Assembly: GCA_035578905.1 (NCBI GenBank) | Contig: JAQJVL010001186.1 | Span: 172,239-236,238, forward strand | Reading direction: 5' to 3' | DNA from: Stictocephala bisonia | Taxonomy: Eukaryota > Arthropoda > Insecta > Hemiptera > Membracidae | DNA: 64,000 nucleotides | Shown: in pieces, positions 12,098 through 23,149 of the stretch | Layout of the letters: each line of letters opens with the position of its first letter | How positions within the stretch are numbered: the stretch's first letter is position 1 | Notes under the pieces: generated by a model | What the model was told of the DNA's origin: nothing | Databases searched by the model: none | What the model saw: the letters and a program-made list of their open reading frames with translations, nothing else | Made by a program: the position numbers and the translations under genes

Positions 12098-12685
12098 ATT
12101 TTTATATACATAAAAGGCAAAGCCCTCACTGACTGACTCACTCACTCATCACTAATTCTCCAACTTCCCATGTAGGTAGAGAGCTGAAATTTTGTACACT
12201 GTGTCTTTAGGTCTTAAATAGGACAACTGAAGTATTTTCATCTTGATAAAGTACTCCTAAGGGGTAGAAACCGCCCCTAAAAGATAAAGGATAACATTGG
12301 GTTAATTTTAATAAATTAATAACAGCTGTTTTGGAAATAAATAAACATATTTATTTTGTATGTTTGACATTGTACTATTGACTCCACAGAACAAAGCTGC
12401 TCTTAGATGAATTTTTATATTATACTATGAATTTAATCATCAGCTGTTAAACAAAAACAAATAAAATGAACATGATTGAAACATGCTAAGTAATTCTTCC
12501 ATTGGGTATTTATAATAAAATATGTAGCAAAGCAGTAATGTGAGTGAGATACTATAAATAAATTTAATATTGTGATTTTACGTTATACAGTTAATCTACT
12601 ATTATTTGTAATCAAAAGTCACATGCCGAGGTGTATCGAGCGAGTAGCGGGGTTGGCACACAAAGTGTGCAGGGGTGTCCCCTAG
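12098..12685 (+). mobile_element. Non-autonomous Helitron
   Basis: The 5' end is TATACATAAAAGGCAAAGCC followed by CTCACTGACTGACTCACTC. The 3' end has a short stem-loop (GCACACAAAGTGTGC), then AGGGGTGTCCCCTAG, the CTAG terminus typical of Helitrons. No Rep/helicase frame is present. The body matches the element at 25161-25705 (AGAGCTGAAATTTTG, AAAGTACTCCTAAGGGGTA). It interrupts copy 2 of a local duplication. Confidence 0.9.
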
Positions 12686-12759
12686 TTTTTATATAAATCA
12701 AACGCACTGCAGAACTAGTCCTGCGATTGGAAATTTAGTTCAAAATGCAGTCACTTCGA

Positions 12760-13985
12760 GCATTCATTCCATTCCTCCAAACACACATTCCAACAACAAA
12801 ACATTGAGACCCTTCACTTCAAACACTTCACGTACACAGTACATTAATTCCAAACACTCAGTCCATTCACTCAAAACTCTTAGTAGTTAATTCACTTAAA
12901 AACAATCAGATAATTCAGCCCAAACACAAAGTTCTATCTCTCTTAACACTTTTCATTTACTTAAAACAGTCAATCCATTCACTGTAAACACACAGCCAAT
13001 TCACTCTAAACACTTATTCCATTAGTTTCAACACACTAATGCCAAACATTAATTCCAAACACTCAGTCCATTCTCCCCAAATACTCAGTCCATTCAATCC
13101 AAAAACTCAGTCACTCTTCCCAAACACTCAGCAATTCACCCCAAACACTCAATCATTTCTTTCCAAACCCTCAGGCTATTTACTTAAAATACTCAATCCA
13201 TTCAATCCAAATCCTCCAGTTATTCACTTAAAACATGCAGCCTATTCACTCCAAACAAATAGCCCTTTCACCCCAAACACTCAGTCCATTCTCCCCAAAC
13301 ACTCAGTCACTCTCCCCAAAAACTCAGCTATTCCCCCAAACACTCAGTCATTGACCTCAAACACTCAGTCATTGACCCCTAACACTCAGTTCATTCTCCC
13401 CAAACACTCAAATCATTCTCCCCAAAATCTCAATTCATTCTCCCCAAACACATAGTCCATTGACCCCAAACACTCAGTCATTGACCCCTAACACTCAGTT
13501 CATTCTCCTCAAACACTCAAATCATTCTCCCCAAACACTCAATTCATTCTCCCCAAACACAGTCCATTGACCCCAAACACTCAGTCATTGACCCCTAACA
13601 CTCAGTTCATTCTCCCCAAACACTCAATTCATTCTCCCCAAACACAGTCCATTGACCCCAAACATACAATCATTGACCCCTAACACTCAGTCCATCCACC
13701 CCAAAAACCCAGCTATTCACCCCAAACACTCAATCCATTCACCCCAAAAACTCAGCTATTCACTCCAAATATTCAGTACAATTACTCCACACACTTAGTC
13801 AATTCACACCAAACGCTCAGTCATACACCCAAACATTCAGTCATTGATCCCAAACACTAAGCACTTTCACCCCAAAACAAAGTCATTCACTATAAACACT
13901 AAGCCAATTCTCTTTCAAAATCAGTGTATTGACTCCTTACAGTAATTAATACCACACTTAATTCATTCATTTAATTTTTACAAAC
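12760..13985 (+). repeat. 21-22-bp minisatellite array
   Basis: Long run of variants of CCCCAAACACTCAGTCCATT and CCCCAAACACTCAGTCATTGA. The centre (13040-13780) is the most regular, and the flanks decay. The 138-codon plus-strand frame at 13039-13455 is a repeat translation rich in Pro, Asn, Ser and Thr. Confidence 0.85.
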
Positions 13986-15185
13986 ATAGGACTATTCAAT
14001 CCAGGTACTTAGTATTTTCAATTCACACACTATCAATTCATTTTAGAAATATTCTGCTCAATTTAGACCCAACGCCTTAATAATCCACTCCACATTCGAT
14101 ACATATTGGGAAATAAAGAAAATCGATTCATTAAAGTTTTTTTTATGGTCAGAAGAAGATATAATTGTGTGAATTCATGATTTTCACCCGTGTGAGTGTC
14201 GATCTGTGTGTACGTCGATCTGTATGTGTCGGGTTGTGCCACACTGCACTTATATTCTCTGTTGGAACAATATTTACAATATTTACGTTAGGTATGTGGT
14301 ATGGCAGATTTCAAATTTTTAGATAAAGGGTAATTGTAGAGAGTATGGATAGATAGTTGTAGATATTATAGATAGACAGTTGTAGATAGTATGGATAGAT
14401 AGTTGTAGATCAAAACATTATTATATGGTAAGAGTATTTGTTAAAAACTATCCGAATAATGAATATTGATTATATTTTACTGTAGATGAAATTAACATTA
14501 TTTTATATACCATTAAATTACGAAATTACACACACCCATAACCTACAATGGTTTTAATACTCCTGATCTGGGGTTATGAAATCTATTTAAATGCTATAAA
14601 AATATCCCAGGAATGCTAACTAAAGACCATTCAAAAGAAGGCACTGCATTGATTGTAATTGGGATTCCCTTAATATGTCTTACATTTTAAAGAAGTAGCT
14701 GCATCATAGTTAACTTGCTTTGAGCAAAGTATTACAAACGTTTACAAACAATCGATTGGACTTATTAAGTGGCCAAAATATCATGTGTCTTACCGATCTT
14801 GGCAGGTAATACAAGTCAGAAAGTAATCATGGAATTTTATTTGACAAAACTAAAGTCCTTGCCAACATCCTGCATTACTACCCGAGAAACTTAAGGGAAG
14901 CTATAGAAATATATAATTTTAATAAAAAAATAAAAAATAATTTTAATAAGGATGATATTATACGGCTTCCAAAGACATGGGAACCCATTTTATGTAAATT
15001 GAAATACAATGGAATCGTATAGTAATGTAACAATGGGCGCGGGCATTTAAATCCCTTTATTAATCAATTTAAACGACTGATAATCATGGATGTGATAACC
15101 TAGTGACGAGTTTTCCGCATTCCAATCAAGGCCGCGGCCTTCCCCCTCCCCGACCTCAATCACCTAGCTGATATTTCGTAGAAAT
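13986..15185. other. Intergenic stretch with one small tandem repeat
   Basis: At 14335-14410 a roughly 31-base unit around GATAGATAGTTGTAGATA is repeated two to three times. Otherwise the region is AT-rich with no supported gene. Confidence 0.5.
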
Positions 15186-15194
15186 ATGAAGTAT

Positions 15195-15241
15195 CTTGTG
15201 TACAAACACACACGCGCACGTGCGCGCGCACACGCACTTGA
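15195..15241. repeat. Alternating AC/GC microsatellite
   Basis: Purine-pyrimidine alternation of ACACACGCGCACGTGCGCGC type. Confidence 0.8.
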
Positions 15242-15254
15242 ACTAGACATTCTA

Positions 15255-15475
15255 GTACTGTGGTATTGACCCACCTACCCAACCATACACGTACAGTGGT
15301 ATTTAATACCACCCATCCTACTTCTACAGTGGTATTTATCCACCTAGCTATACAAGTGCACAGTCATATTGACCCAAGAATAACTAACTATACAGTAGTA
15401 TTGACCCACCTACCCACTCCTGTTATACGTGGTTGGGTAGGTCAATACTATCGTTCGTGTATGGGTGGCCCAATG
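15255..15475. repeat. CCCACCCATACACGTACAGTG family, both orientations
   Basis: Four to five diverged units read forward (GTATTGACCCACCTACCCA, CCATACACGTACAGTG). From about 15420 the same unit is read in reverse (GGTTGGGTAGGTCAATACTA, GTGTATGGGTGG), so the block is partly palindromic. Confidence 0.65.
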
Positions 15476-15967
15476 AGAGGAGACCTGTATTTTGTAGGAT
15501 CGGACAATTAGGTTTTAAATATCTAAGAACAACAAAATTTACATTTAGAATAAAACAAAAATATAATTACCATTTTTAATTGATATTTCAGTAGTACATT
15601 TCACTTGAAACATCAAACAATTTTCTAACCCCACAACTCTACGTAGTTGGGTTATTTACTTCATTAACAATCTCTACATATATTTATATTTGTATAAGAT
15701 TTATATAAGTATATTAAGTAAAATAGATACTGTAGTACTCCCAGTTTAACATACTTTAATACTTTACACTGTTAATAAGGAACTAAACAAAAGTTGTACT
15801 ACTGTCAGCGTAGAAATTGTGTGTAACCGTGTTTGAAGATTGTTTACTGAAAAACTAAGAGGCATATGAAAAATGCAACTACTCAGTCGTTTTCCTGATT
15901 TTTTCCTAACAAGAAAACGTTATGACATATTCATTGTTAAAATTTATTAAATAATAATGCGTCTGAG

Positions 15968-16425
15968 TCGGCACTGGTGGCACAGTGCTGTAACTCAGCT
16001 ACTTGGGGACAAAGTGTGGGAGATTTTAGGCGATAGGTTCCATGCTCGGTTCTCTTAATACCGACACGGCGTCCGCTCAATGGTTGTCATCAATATAGAC
16101 ACTATTAGAGAAGTCTGGAGTGTCCGTGTTGAATGATAGTCAAGGTTCGGGTGTTGTGTAGGGAAGAGAACTAAGTGTCAAAACTTGTCAGTTAGCTGAA
16201 AATCAGACCAACACGTGGTTCGGATTCCACGTAACGCTGTAGGACCCATAGTTGCCCTGGCTATTGGGCTATTAATAAATAGTCCTTTCTGAGCTAAGTT
16301 GAACTCAGATAGTAACAACAGATAGTAACACTAGTTCATATACACTCATCACACTTATGTACGCCTCATATTTGCCCATATCTCTACGATCGGCGTCTTA
16401 GAGATGAATAATGAATGAATTATAA
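15968..16425 (+). repeat. SINE family S2, best copy
   Basis: The head has GGTGGCACAGTGCTGTAACT, resembling an A box, and GATAGGTTCCATGCTC, resembling a B box. The body includes GTGGTTCGGATTCCACGT. The last part, from TTGGGCTATTAATAAATAG, ends with CCCATATCT.TACGATCGGCGTCTTA and a GAATAATGAATGAAT tail. This last ~160 bases is shared with SINE family S1 (see findings). A Pol III promoter is an inference. Confidence 0.8.
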
Positions 16426-16429
16426 GTTT

Positions 16430-16960
16430 TAACAAGTTTTATCCTAGTTAGAACAACTCTTTTTCACTGTGCAACAACTTACACTGTCATTAATCAAAAT
16501 TCGTCAGTATATCGAATTTAAATTTTAATACAGGGATTTCTTCTGCAAGTTTTATAAATTTCAGAACGTTAACTTCTCAATAAAAAGTGTTCTTATCAAT
16601 TTTTACTATCGTATTAATTATTAATTACTACTTGGTCACCCTTATGACATTTACAGTTACGATACGTTATTTTAAAATGCATAAGTAAATGCAGTAATTT
16701 TAAACTGATTGAAGTTAGGCTAAAATGATCAATTTGAAGTGATTTCAAATTTATTTAAATCTATTTAAAACCACTTCATTTACTTCCGCATACAACAGTA
16801 ACCTATCGTTGCTATGTATTTCATAACGATTACAATATGAGCAAGTAATTAATTTTACGACCCCTAATATGATGCATAGTGAATACAAGTTACAATTATG
16901 GTACTTTTTAATTCAAACTAGGATAAAAATTATTATAAATTTAAAAATGAATGTCATAAT
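16430..16960. mobile_element. Short derivative of the inverted-repeat element found at 43473-46023
   Basis: Near the left end is TTTTATCCTAGTTAGAACAAC and near the right end AACTAGGATAAAAATTATTA, matching the arms of the 43473-46023 element. Both also share the internal palindromic block around ACTTGG(T/C)CAC and CATTTCATA.C.ATTA. There is no coding content. Confidence 0.65.
16625..16865. repeat. Foldback segment nested in the element
   Basis: ATTACTACTTGGTCACCC on the left and GAGCAAGTAATTAATTTTACG on the right are imperfect inverse complements. A shorter version of the same foldback sits at 43755-43852. Confidence 0.5.
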
Positions 16961-17442
16961 GTAGAACTAAACGAAAAAAATATGGTGCTATTGGATTTTT
17001 TCATTTTTCTTAGGTGTTTAGCAAACAAACTTAAAAATTGGATAAACATAATTTATGCGCCGATAGTAAGGTAAACATCCGATTTAATTGGAGAAATAAA
17101 ACTAGATAAACGAAAGGCTTGCTAAGCGAATAAAAATATTAGTTTTTTAACACTACAGGAAAAATGCCCTGAGAAGAAATACGGAAAATATCTTAAATTT
17201 AAATAACAGTCAAGATAGGTTTGCAGATTTGGACTGAGCAAGACAGCGAGAAAAGCTCATTAATGGGACACTTGGCAGGGCCGATGTAACACCTGATACG
17301 ACGAGTCACTGTTAAAACAGTGACAATGGCCAGATGAATGATAGCATTGTTCGTTGACTGTTTCCGATATCTGGCAGTCGCCATCGACGTCAGCGGTAAG
17401 GAATAGCGCCTTTAGACACCAGCAGTCGACGTGGAGACGAAC
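16961..17442. other. Intergenic stretch, no supported gene
   Basis: A minus-strand frame at 17260-17610 (116 codons) begins here and runs into the ATCGAT-rich hAT-like element. It lacks recognisable domains and I do not support it as a gene. Confidence 0.4.
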
Positions 17443-18177
17443 TTTGTTATGGCAAATATTTTCAACATATCGATAAATAGAATTATCGATATATCGCAAA
17501 CCAAATATAGATCTAACGATAATATTGAATGAAAAATATCGATGAATCGAATTACCAATATATTGAATTTTAAATGATAAATGAACAGATAATTTAAAAT
17601 CATGTACCAACTCCTATGTCATAACCAAAAATCACTCTAATTTTGCTGTCACTATTTAGAATAGCCTACTGAATGTAAAAATTAAATACATTTATCTACA
17701 CAAAACAAGTTGTAGTCTGCGGAGTTGAATGAAAAAAATTCAAAATAAGAATAACCATACCTTTAATTATTATATTAGTTATAAAATAATAATTTATTAC
17801 AATTTTTATTTTTGTTTTTAAATTTATAATGCCATTAGACTTCCTATGCATACTAAAATTAAGCAAATTAATTCACTAAATCTAATTCCAATAATTGTCA
17901 GGTAAACAATTTAAAATAAAAGTTTTAAAATCAATTTTCCATTCATTATTTCAATGCATGTGTTTTACACAATATAAGAGGTAATCTAAAAATTTTTTTA
18001 AGGATCGTGATGATATTGAGGAAAATATTAACGTCAATATTTAGTGAGATGATATATTGGACCAAAATATCGATATGACCGACATTATCGAAAGAAAATA
18101 TCGATACTAATATATTGAGGTATCGAAACGAATTTATCGATATTTTTTGTGATGTATCGATATATCTTTGCTATCCC
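17443..18177. mobile_element. hAT-like MITE, degenerate and enlarged copy
   Basis: The left end (TATGGCAAATATTTTC then ATCGATA-rich sequence) and the right end (TGTATCGATATATC, TTTGCTATCCCTA) correspond to the termini of the well-preserved element at 31473-31813. Shared inner words include AATATTTAGTGA, GATATATTGGACCAAAATA and TTATCGAAAGAAAATATCG. The interior from about 17590 to 17985 is extra sequence. Confidence 0.7.
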
Positions 18178-18246
18178 TAATGGCAGGTTAATTCATGAAA
18201 TGTTACCCAAACAAGATACATATTGTTGTATCAACACAATATTAAT

Positions 18247-18420
18247 AAAACCCTGTACGCTTCGCGTGCCAAACCCGTCACTCGCTGCGCTCGTGACACC
18301 TCGGCCTCCGGCCTCAGCATGTAACTTTTGCCTACAAATATTAGTAAGTCAAATGAATTAAGTAAAATCATACTATTTAAATTCATTTACATTAGCTCAC
18401 TCACAGCACTCGATTTGCAC
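18247..18420 (-). mobile_element. Helitron 3' end, minus orientation
   Basis: Reverse-complement reading gives TGAGTGAGCTAATGTAAATG, then ACATGCTGAGGCCGGAGGCC, GAGCGCAGCGAGTGACGGG and the stem GGCACGCGAAGCGT, as in the other Helitron tails. The terminal CCCCTAG is lost. Confidence 0.75.
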
Positions 18421-18529
18421 TCTATAGTGTAATCTTGTATATTAAAACAATCGGGTCATTTAGTTCACTTACATTCTGAACTTATTACTTGACCGAGTTT
18501 GATGAATTTTAAAGACAATTTTGTTTTCG

Positions 18530-18727
18530 CTACACTACTATGAGTTCAGCTGTTTTCGTTATGTGTTTACAACCTGCGAAACATCATATTTTCCAATGTT
18601 GACTGTGGAAAATTTTCTGTTGTAAACAATTTTACTTTCGGTAGTAAACAATAGACAGCTGTTGAAAATATGATGTTTCGCAGGTTGTAAACACATAACG
18701 AAAACAGCTGAACTCATAGTAGTGTAG
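18530..18727. repeat. Perfect inverted repeat, 64-bp arms
   Basis: 18530-18593 is the exact reverse complement of 18664-18727 by eye over all 64 positions. The spacer is 70 bases. The arms contain GAGTTCAGCTGTTTTCGTTA and ACAACCTGCGAAACATCAT. The open minus-strand frames here only reflect the symmetry. Confidence 0.95.
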
Positions 18728-18750
18728 TGAAAAGTATCGTTCAAAACTCG

Positions 18751-18848
18751 AGTGAAAGTGTTTTGTATGTTCTCGACCATTTGAAGTGCTCGACAAGTCT
18801 CGCACTTCAAACATATGGTCTCGAACATACAAAACCCCACTTTCCACT
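18751..18848. repeat. Second hairpin-forming palindrome
   Basis: Arms TTTTGTATGTTC and GAACATACAAAA lie around CGACCAT / ATGGTCTCG and TTGAAGTGC / GCACTTCAA. It is immediately next to the 64-bp palindrome. Confidence 0.85.
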
Positions 18849-19204
18849 CTTGTTATGAAATATACTATTTTCTAAGTATGAAATATACTATGGAGCTAGA
18901 TTTTTGAAATTCCCATTGGTTTTTGTCCTACACCGCGTCAAAGTTGCAATGTTATTCTTATGGAGATTAATTTTAATTGACCAGCTGGTGGCACAAACAA
19001 ATGTTAAATGGTCCAAATAAGTTGTCAGGTTAAACATAGAGAGCAGCACAGTAAAATAACTAGTTAATTATAAAAGAGCGAATATATGTCTGTCTGCGTG
19101 TATGTATCATCAGCCGTCAATTAAATTGAAAACATTTGAAATAGGATTAGTTTAAAAACATTGTTTAAATCAAGGCGCTGTGTAGGCAATTATTAACATT
19201 GGTT

Positions 19205-19381
19205 GTTTATAATTATTGTACTATAAATAGAGTGCAAATCAAGTGCAGTGAGTGAGCTACTGTAAATGAATTTAAATAATATGATTTTACTTAATACAGT
19301 TTAATTACTAATAAATGCAGTCAAAAGTTATATGCCAAGGCCGAAGGGATTGGCACGCGAAGCGCTCAGGGGTGTCCCCTA
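19205..19381 (+). mobile_element. Helitron 3' end, plus orientation
   Basis: GTGAGTGAGCTACTGTAAATG leads to ATGCCAAGGCCGAAGGGATT, the stem-loop GGCACGCGAAGCGCTC, and AGGGGTGTCCCCTAG with the CTAG end at 19378-19381. No Helitron 5' end is found upstream, so it is a tail-only copy. Confidence 0.8.
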
Positions 19382-20244
19382 GCCTATCATTAAAAAGGAC
19401 AACAAATCAAAATACTCTTAAAAATACAAAAATCGTGCTTGAGCGAAATCATCGACGTTATCCGAATACACCGTGATAGAACAATATCAAAATGTTCTTT
19501 TAGTCACGTCTCCCCTGCAAGATGTGACGGCGTTGGATAGGCAATCTGACTACAGGACTCCTCACCCCGTGTATGTCAATTGCCTACACAGCGCCTTGTT
19601 TTAAACAATGTTTTAAAACTAAGCCTATTTAAAATGTTTTCATTTTATTTAACATCTGATGATAACATACACACAGACAGATATGTATTCGTTGTTTTAT
19701 AATTAACTTGTTATTTTACTGCGCTGCTCTCTATGTTTATCCTAGCCAATTATTTGACGATTTAAAATGTTTATGCTCCATCTGGTCAATTAAAATTAAT
19801 CTCCATCAGAATAACATTGCCACTTTGACAATGTGTAGGACAAAACCCTATGGGAATTTCAAATATCTAGCTCTGTTACGATTTAGAAATTAAAATTATC
19901 TTTTGAATAAAAAAACAGTTCATCAAAACCGGTCAAGTAATAAGTTCAGAAAGTGAGTGAACTAAATTACCCGATTGTTTTGATATATAGGATTGCCAGT
20001 TACGTGTTTTCTATAAAGGGGTCAGTTTGGTGTCACGAGAAACGATAAAAAATGACTTTTATTTCAAAGTATTCGGTCCGTAATAATGATCACAACGGTA
20101 AATTTGAAGTGTCATATTAGCGAATACCTGACTTAAGGGTTGATGTTTGAAAAAATTGGGTATTTAGTTAATTTTAACAGCTTAATATGTGATAGTTTAA
20201 ATGTCATTCTTGGTGATTTTAACCATTAACTACTCTGCCTTTTT

Positions 20245-20830
20245 TGACTAACGTAAGTTCTATCGTGGGGTCAAAATCGACCCCGATTAAAAAAAACCAT
20301 TACAAATCTAAAAAATGCTATTTTAATAACTTAAATGATATTAAAACTTTTTCAATCTAGTCTTATTGTAAATAGAACCATTTTTGGGTATTATTTTATA
20401 AATAACAGAGTTTTTATTTTAATTATTCTATATCGTTACAAATTACTTTTCTTGAAAAACGTTTTAGAAAAAAAAGTTGTTTACCCTTAGTAAAGTTATA
20501 AAAATCAAAACTATATATTTTCTTTTACAACTAAACCCATGTTATATGAAATTGTAGTTCTTGGCCACATAACTGCTAAATTAAAAAAAGACCTCATCCA
20601 AAGTTGGTGACTTATACTTGTTCAATTTCCCCCCTCTTCACACGTAGGTCTAATACTATTTTTTTTTTTTTTAGTAACCTACACAGTTGCATATTTTCTG
20701 TCATTTCTATAGGACATAGTTCACATCTTATTCTTTTGGGTGGATTATCTTCACCAGGTGGAATTTCAAAAAAAGAGAAAATCTAACGTAACTACTATCG
20801 TGGGTTCAGTTTTGACCCCAGAAGCTTCCC
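20245..20830 (-). mobile_element. piggyBac-like remnant (tentative)
   Basis: The outer words CTATCGTGGGGTCAAAATCG at 20262 and CTATCGTGGGTTCAGTTTTG at 20795 are direct copies of a GGGGTCAAAATTGACCCC-type motif, which is common at piggyBac element ends. On the minus strand between them (about 20600-20770) a short frame reads PPGEDNPPKRIRCELCP, resembling the start of the Cys-rich C-terminal zinc-binding region of piggyBac transposases. The second half of that zinc motif is not convincing. Confidence 0.4.
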
Positions 20831-20984
20831 AGCCAGATATGGAGTGACCGAACAAGAAACCACCACATGCACTGTATGTCTCAATAGCTGAAAAGAGATT
20901 AGATAAAGAGATAGGACAATCCTGTAAATACAAAAATATAAAATAAAAATAATCACAAAAATGACCCAGATAATAGCTAAGGGT

Positions 20985-21012
20985 TAAATAATAATAATAA
21001 TAATAATAATAT
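20985..21012. repeat. (AAT)n microsatellite
   Basis: About eight AAT units. Confidence 0.9.
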
Positions 21013-21185
21013 GGCTTTATTACTTAAGCCTTACTATAAGAATACAGTGTTTTCTATTAATCACTATAGACAGTAAACACAGACCAAACATTTAAAATAT
21101 AACAGTATGTTATAGCCACTGGTGGTAATATTGTACGTTTAATTCGGGCTACCGACTTTCCAGCTTGGGGAACGACCACCGTAAA

Positions 21186-21450
21186 TTTATTTATTCATAA
21201 GACGCTGATCGTCAAGATATGGGTGAATATGGATTTCAAATGAGTGTGATGAGTGTAGATGAGCGAATTTAGTCATTGTTACAAAGGCCGACTATTCCTT
21301 AGAAAGTGTTTTTAATTAATGGCCCAATGACAAATGAACAGCCGGTGGTTTTCAGCTGATCCTTCTCAAAATGTAATGACTCTGATAGGAATCGAACTGA
21401 GAACCTTAGGACATGAAGCTGGGATTGAACCAACTAAGCTACCGACCAAA
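21186..21450 (-). repeat. SINE family S1 copy
   Basis: Read on the minus strand, the head is GGTCGGTAGCTTAGTTGGTT, and about 45 bases later CTCAGTTCGATTCC, a good A-box/B-box pair. The tail ends with ATCTTGACGATCAGCGTCTT and AATAAATAAA. It is colinear with 47810-48088. Confidence 0.85.
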
Positions 21451-22259
21451 TAATAAATAAATAATAAAAATCGAAAAGGACTGCAATAGTATATTCGTTT
21501 TTGAAGAAGTAACAGCAAAAGAAGAGAATGGTTATATCCGCTGTAGTGACATTGTAGTACTAAACAGAAAAAAGAATATTGGCTACATTATTCATCAAAC
21601 TGTACGATTTTACAATAACAACAGGCAACTTGAAGAAATAACTCATGAAAACTGCCAAATATGTATTAAATATAAATTATTGTAAATATAAATACAAAAT
21701 AAATCAATTTTAAAATGTTAGGCTACTAATTGGACCTAGAGGAACAATTACAAAAATGTTAACCAACTTTTGGACTGAGTTTCAGTTGGAAGAGCACACA
21801 ATTTATGTGTTTTTAATATCCCTGAAAAATTCTATCATAATTTTAAAAACTCACATTTATAATAAAAATTCTATGTTCTTAATATCCTTGTTTTATATGC
21901 AACTTACAATTGAAAGAAGGTGAACAATATATATATATATATCCATTATTATTAATTGATGTACACAGATATTTTACTTTCGTAGTTAAAAAGAAACCGA
22001 ATTTCATTGAATCAAGAAAACTACACATTGGTCAATTAACTAACTATGTTCTTTGAACGAGAACGAAAAATCCCTTATAATGTTTGATTATACCTATTGA
22101 ATCTCATGATGCGGACAATTTAACGCAGGAGATTAAGTTGTTCTCACGTTTAAGACGCACACAACGTTGTGCGTAACTTAAGACGAATATTAAAGATTGT
22201 ATTATTATTGTAGAATAATTAAATTATAGGATTATATTAATACTATAGAATATATTAAA
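21451..22259. other. AT-rich stretch, no supported gene
   Basis: Contains a short (AT)n run near 21930. No coding or RNA feature is seen. Confidence 0.4.
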
Positions 22260-22668
22260 TTATTATAGGATGAGTGAGAATGACCTGTGTAGTCTGGTTT
22301 TAACTTAGTTAGACTCTCACTCAGAAAGGGATATTTATTACAAGCCTAACAGCCAGGGCAACTAAGGGACCTTTATGTTTTACGTGTAATACGAACCACG
22401 TAGTATTGGTCTGATTTCCAGTTAATTGTCAAGCCTGATATTCAATTCTCTCCCCTAAACAACATTTTGACATTGACTGCCACCCAACATGGGCACCCCA
22501 GACTTCTCTAGTAGTGTCCACGGCGATGGAAACCATCGAGCGGTCACCATGTCGTTATTAAGAGGACCAGTTATAGAACCTACAGCCGACAATCTCCACA
22601 AAACTTTTTGTCCCCAAATATATGTGTTAAAGCACTGCACTTATACCACTGCCAACTACTGATGACAA
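22260..22668 (-). repeat. SINE family S2 copy, minus strand
   Basis: Reverse reading begins near GGCAGTGGTATAAGTGCAGTG, continues through TTTGGGGACAAAAAGTTTTG, TGGTTTCCATCGCCGTGGAC and GGTCCCTTAGTTGCCCTGGC, then fades before the terminal GGCGTCTTA. The 61-codon minus-strand frame here is part of the SINE. Confidence 0.75.
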
Positions 22669-22752
22669 CCGATAGAAGTATTTATCTAAATTATACCTAA
22701 ATCTGAAAGTTAAAGGCGATTACCTTATTAATATTTTTGAAATAAACAAGTT

Positions 22753-22925
22753 TATACGTTTAAGTTAGTACATATTAAAGAAGAGCATTCATTATACGTT
22801 TGACTCGGTACATATTAAAGAAGAACATTCATTATACGTTTGACTCGGTACATATTAAAGAAGAACATTCATTATACGTTTGACTCGGTACATATTAAAG
22901 AAGAGTATTCATTATACGTTTGAAG
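22753..22925. repeat. 40-bp tandem repeat, about 4 copies
   Basis: The unit runs ACGTTTGACTCGGTACATAT then TAAAGAAGAACATTCATTAT. Copies start at 40-base spacing near 22755, 22795, 22835, 22875 and 22915. The inner copies are almost identical. Confidence 0.9.
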
Positions 22926-23149
22926 CAAGGAATTTAAGTTTACTTTATAAAAAACTATGTTGGTGATAAGTGTCAGAAGACATTCCTTGTTTTATCCTCG
23001 TATATCTAGGTCAAAGTCGACGATAATGATCACACCGACGTCAATGATTTTTAACTAGTCTATGCTTTTAGTGATTAGAGAGAGAGCCTTTTCAACCCTC
23101 TATTATATTTTATTTATTGAAAACAATACTGTTTACTGTTGGGAGGAGT

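Larger units (their letters stand above)
11478..12766. repeat. Segmental duplication, copy 2, interrupted by a Helitron
   Basis: Matches 10185-10850 in order, but 12098-12685 is a Helitron insertion absent from copy 1. Sequence matching copy 1 resumes at about 12700 with CACTGCAGAACTAGTCCTG. The duplication is therefore older than this Helitron insertion. Confidence 0.85.
18430..19990. repeat. Large inverted duplication with nested palindromes
   Basis: 18430-18515 (ACAATCGGGTCATTTAGTTC, ACTTATTACTTGACCG) is inversely repeated at 19917-19990 (GGTCAAGTAATAAGTTCAG, GTGAACTAAATTACCCGATTG). 18885-19195 (GAGCTAGATTTTTGAAATTC, CATAGAGAGCAGC.CAGTAAA, GGCGCTGTGTAGGCAATT) is inversely repeated at 19560-19880. 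Between the arms lies a plus-oriented Helitron tail. Divergence between arms is modest, so this is an old but clear structure. Confidence 0.8.

Noticed and set aside
17260..17610. 116-codon minus-strand frame
   Set aside because: Half of it lies in the ATCGAT-rich MITE and the rest has no recognisable domain.
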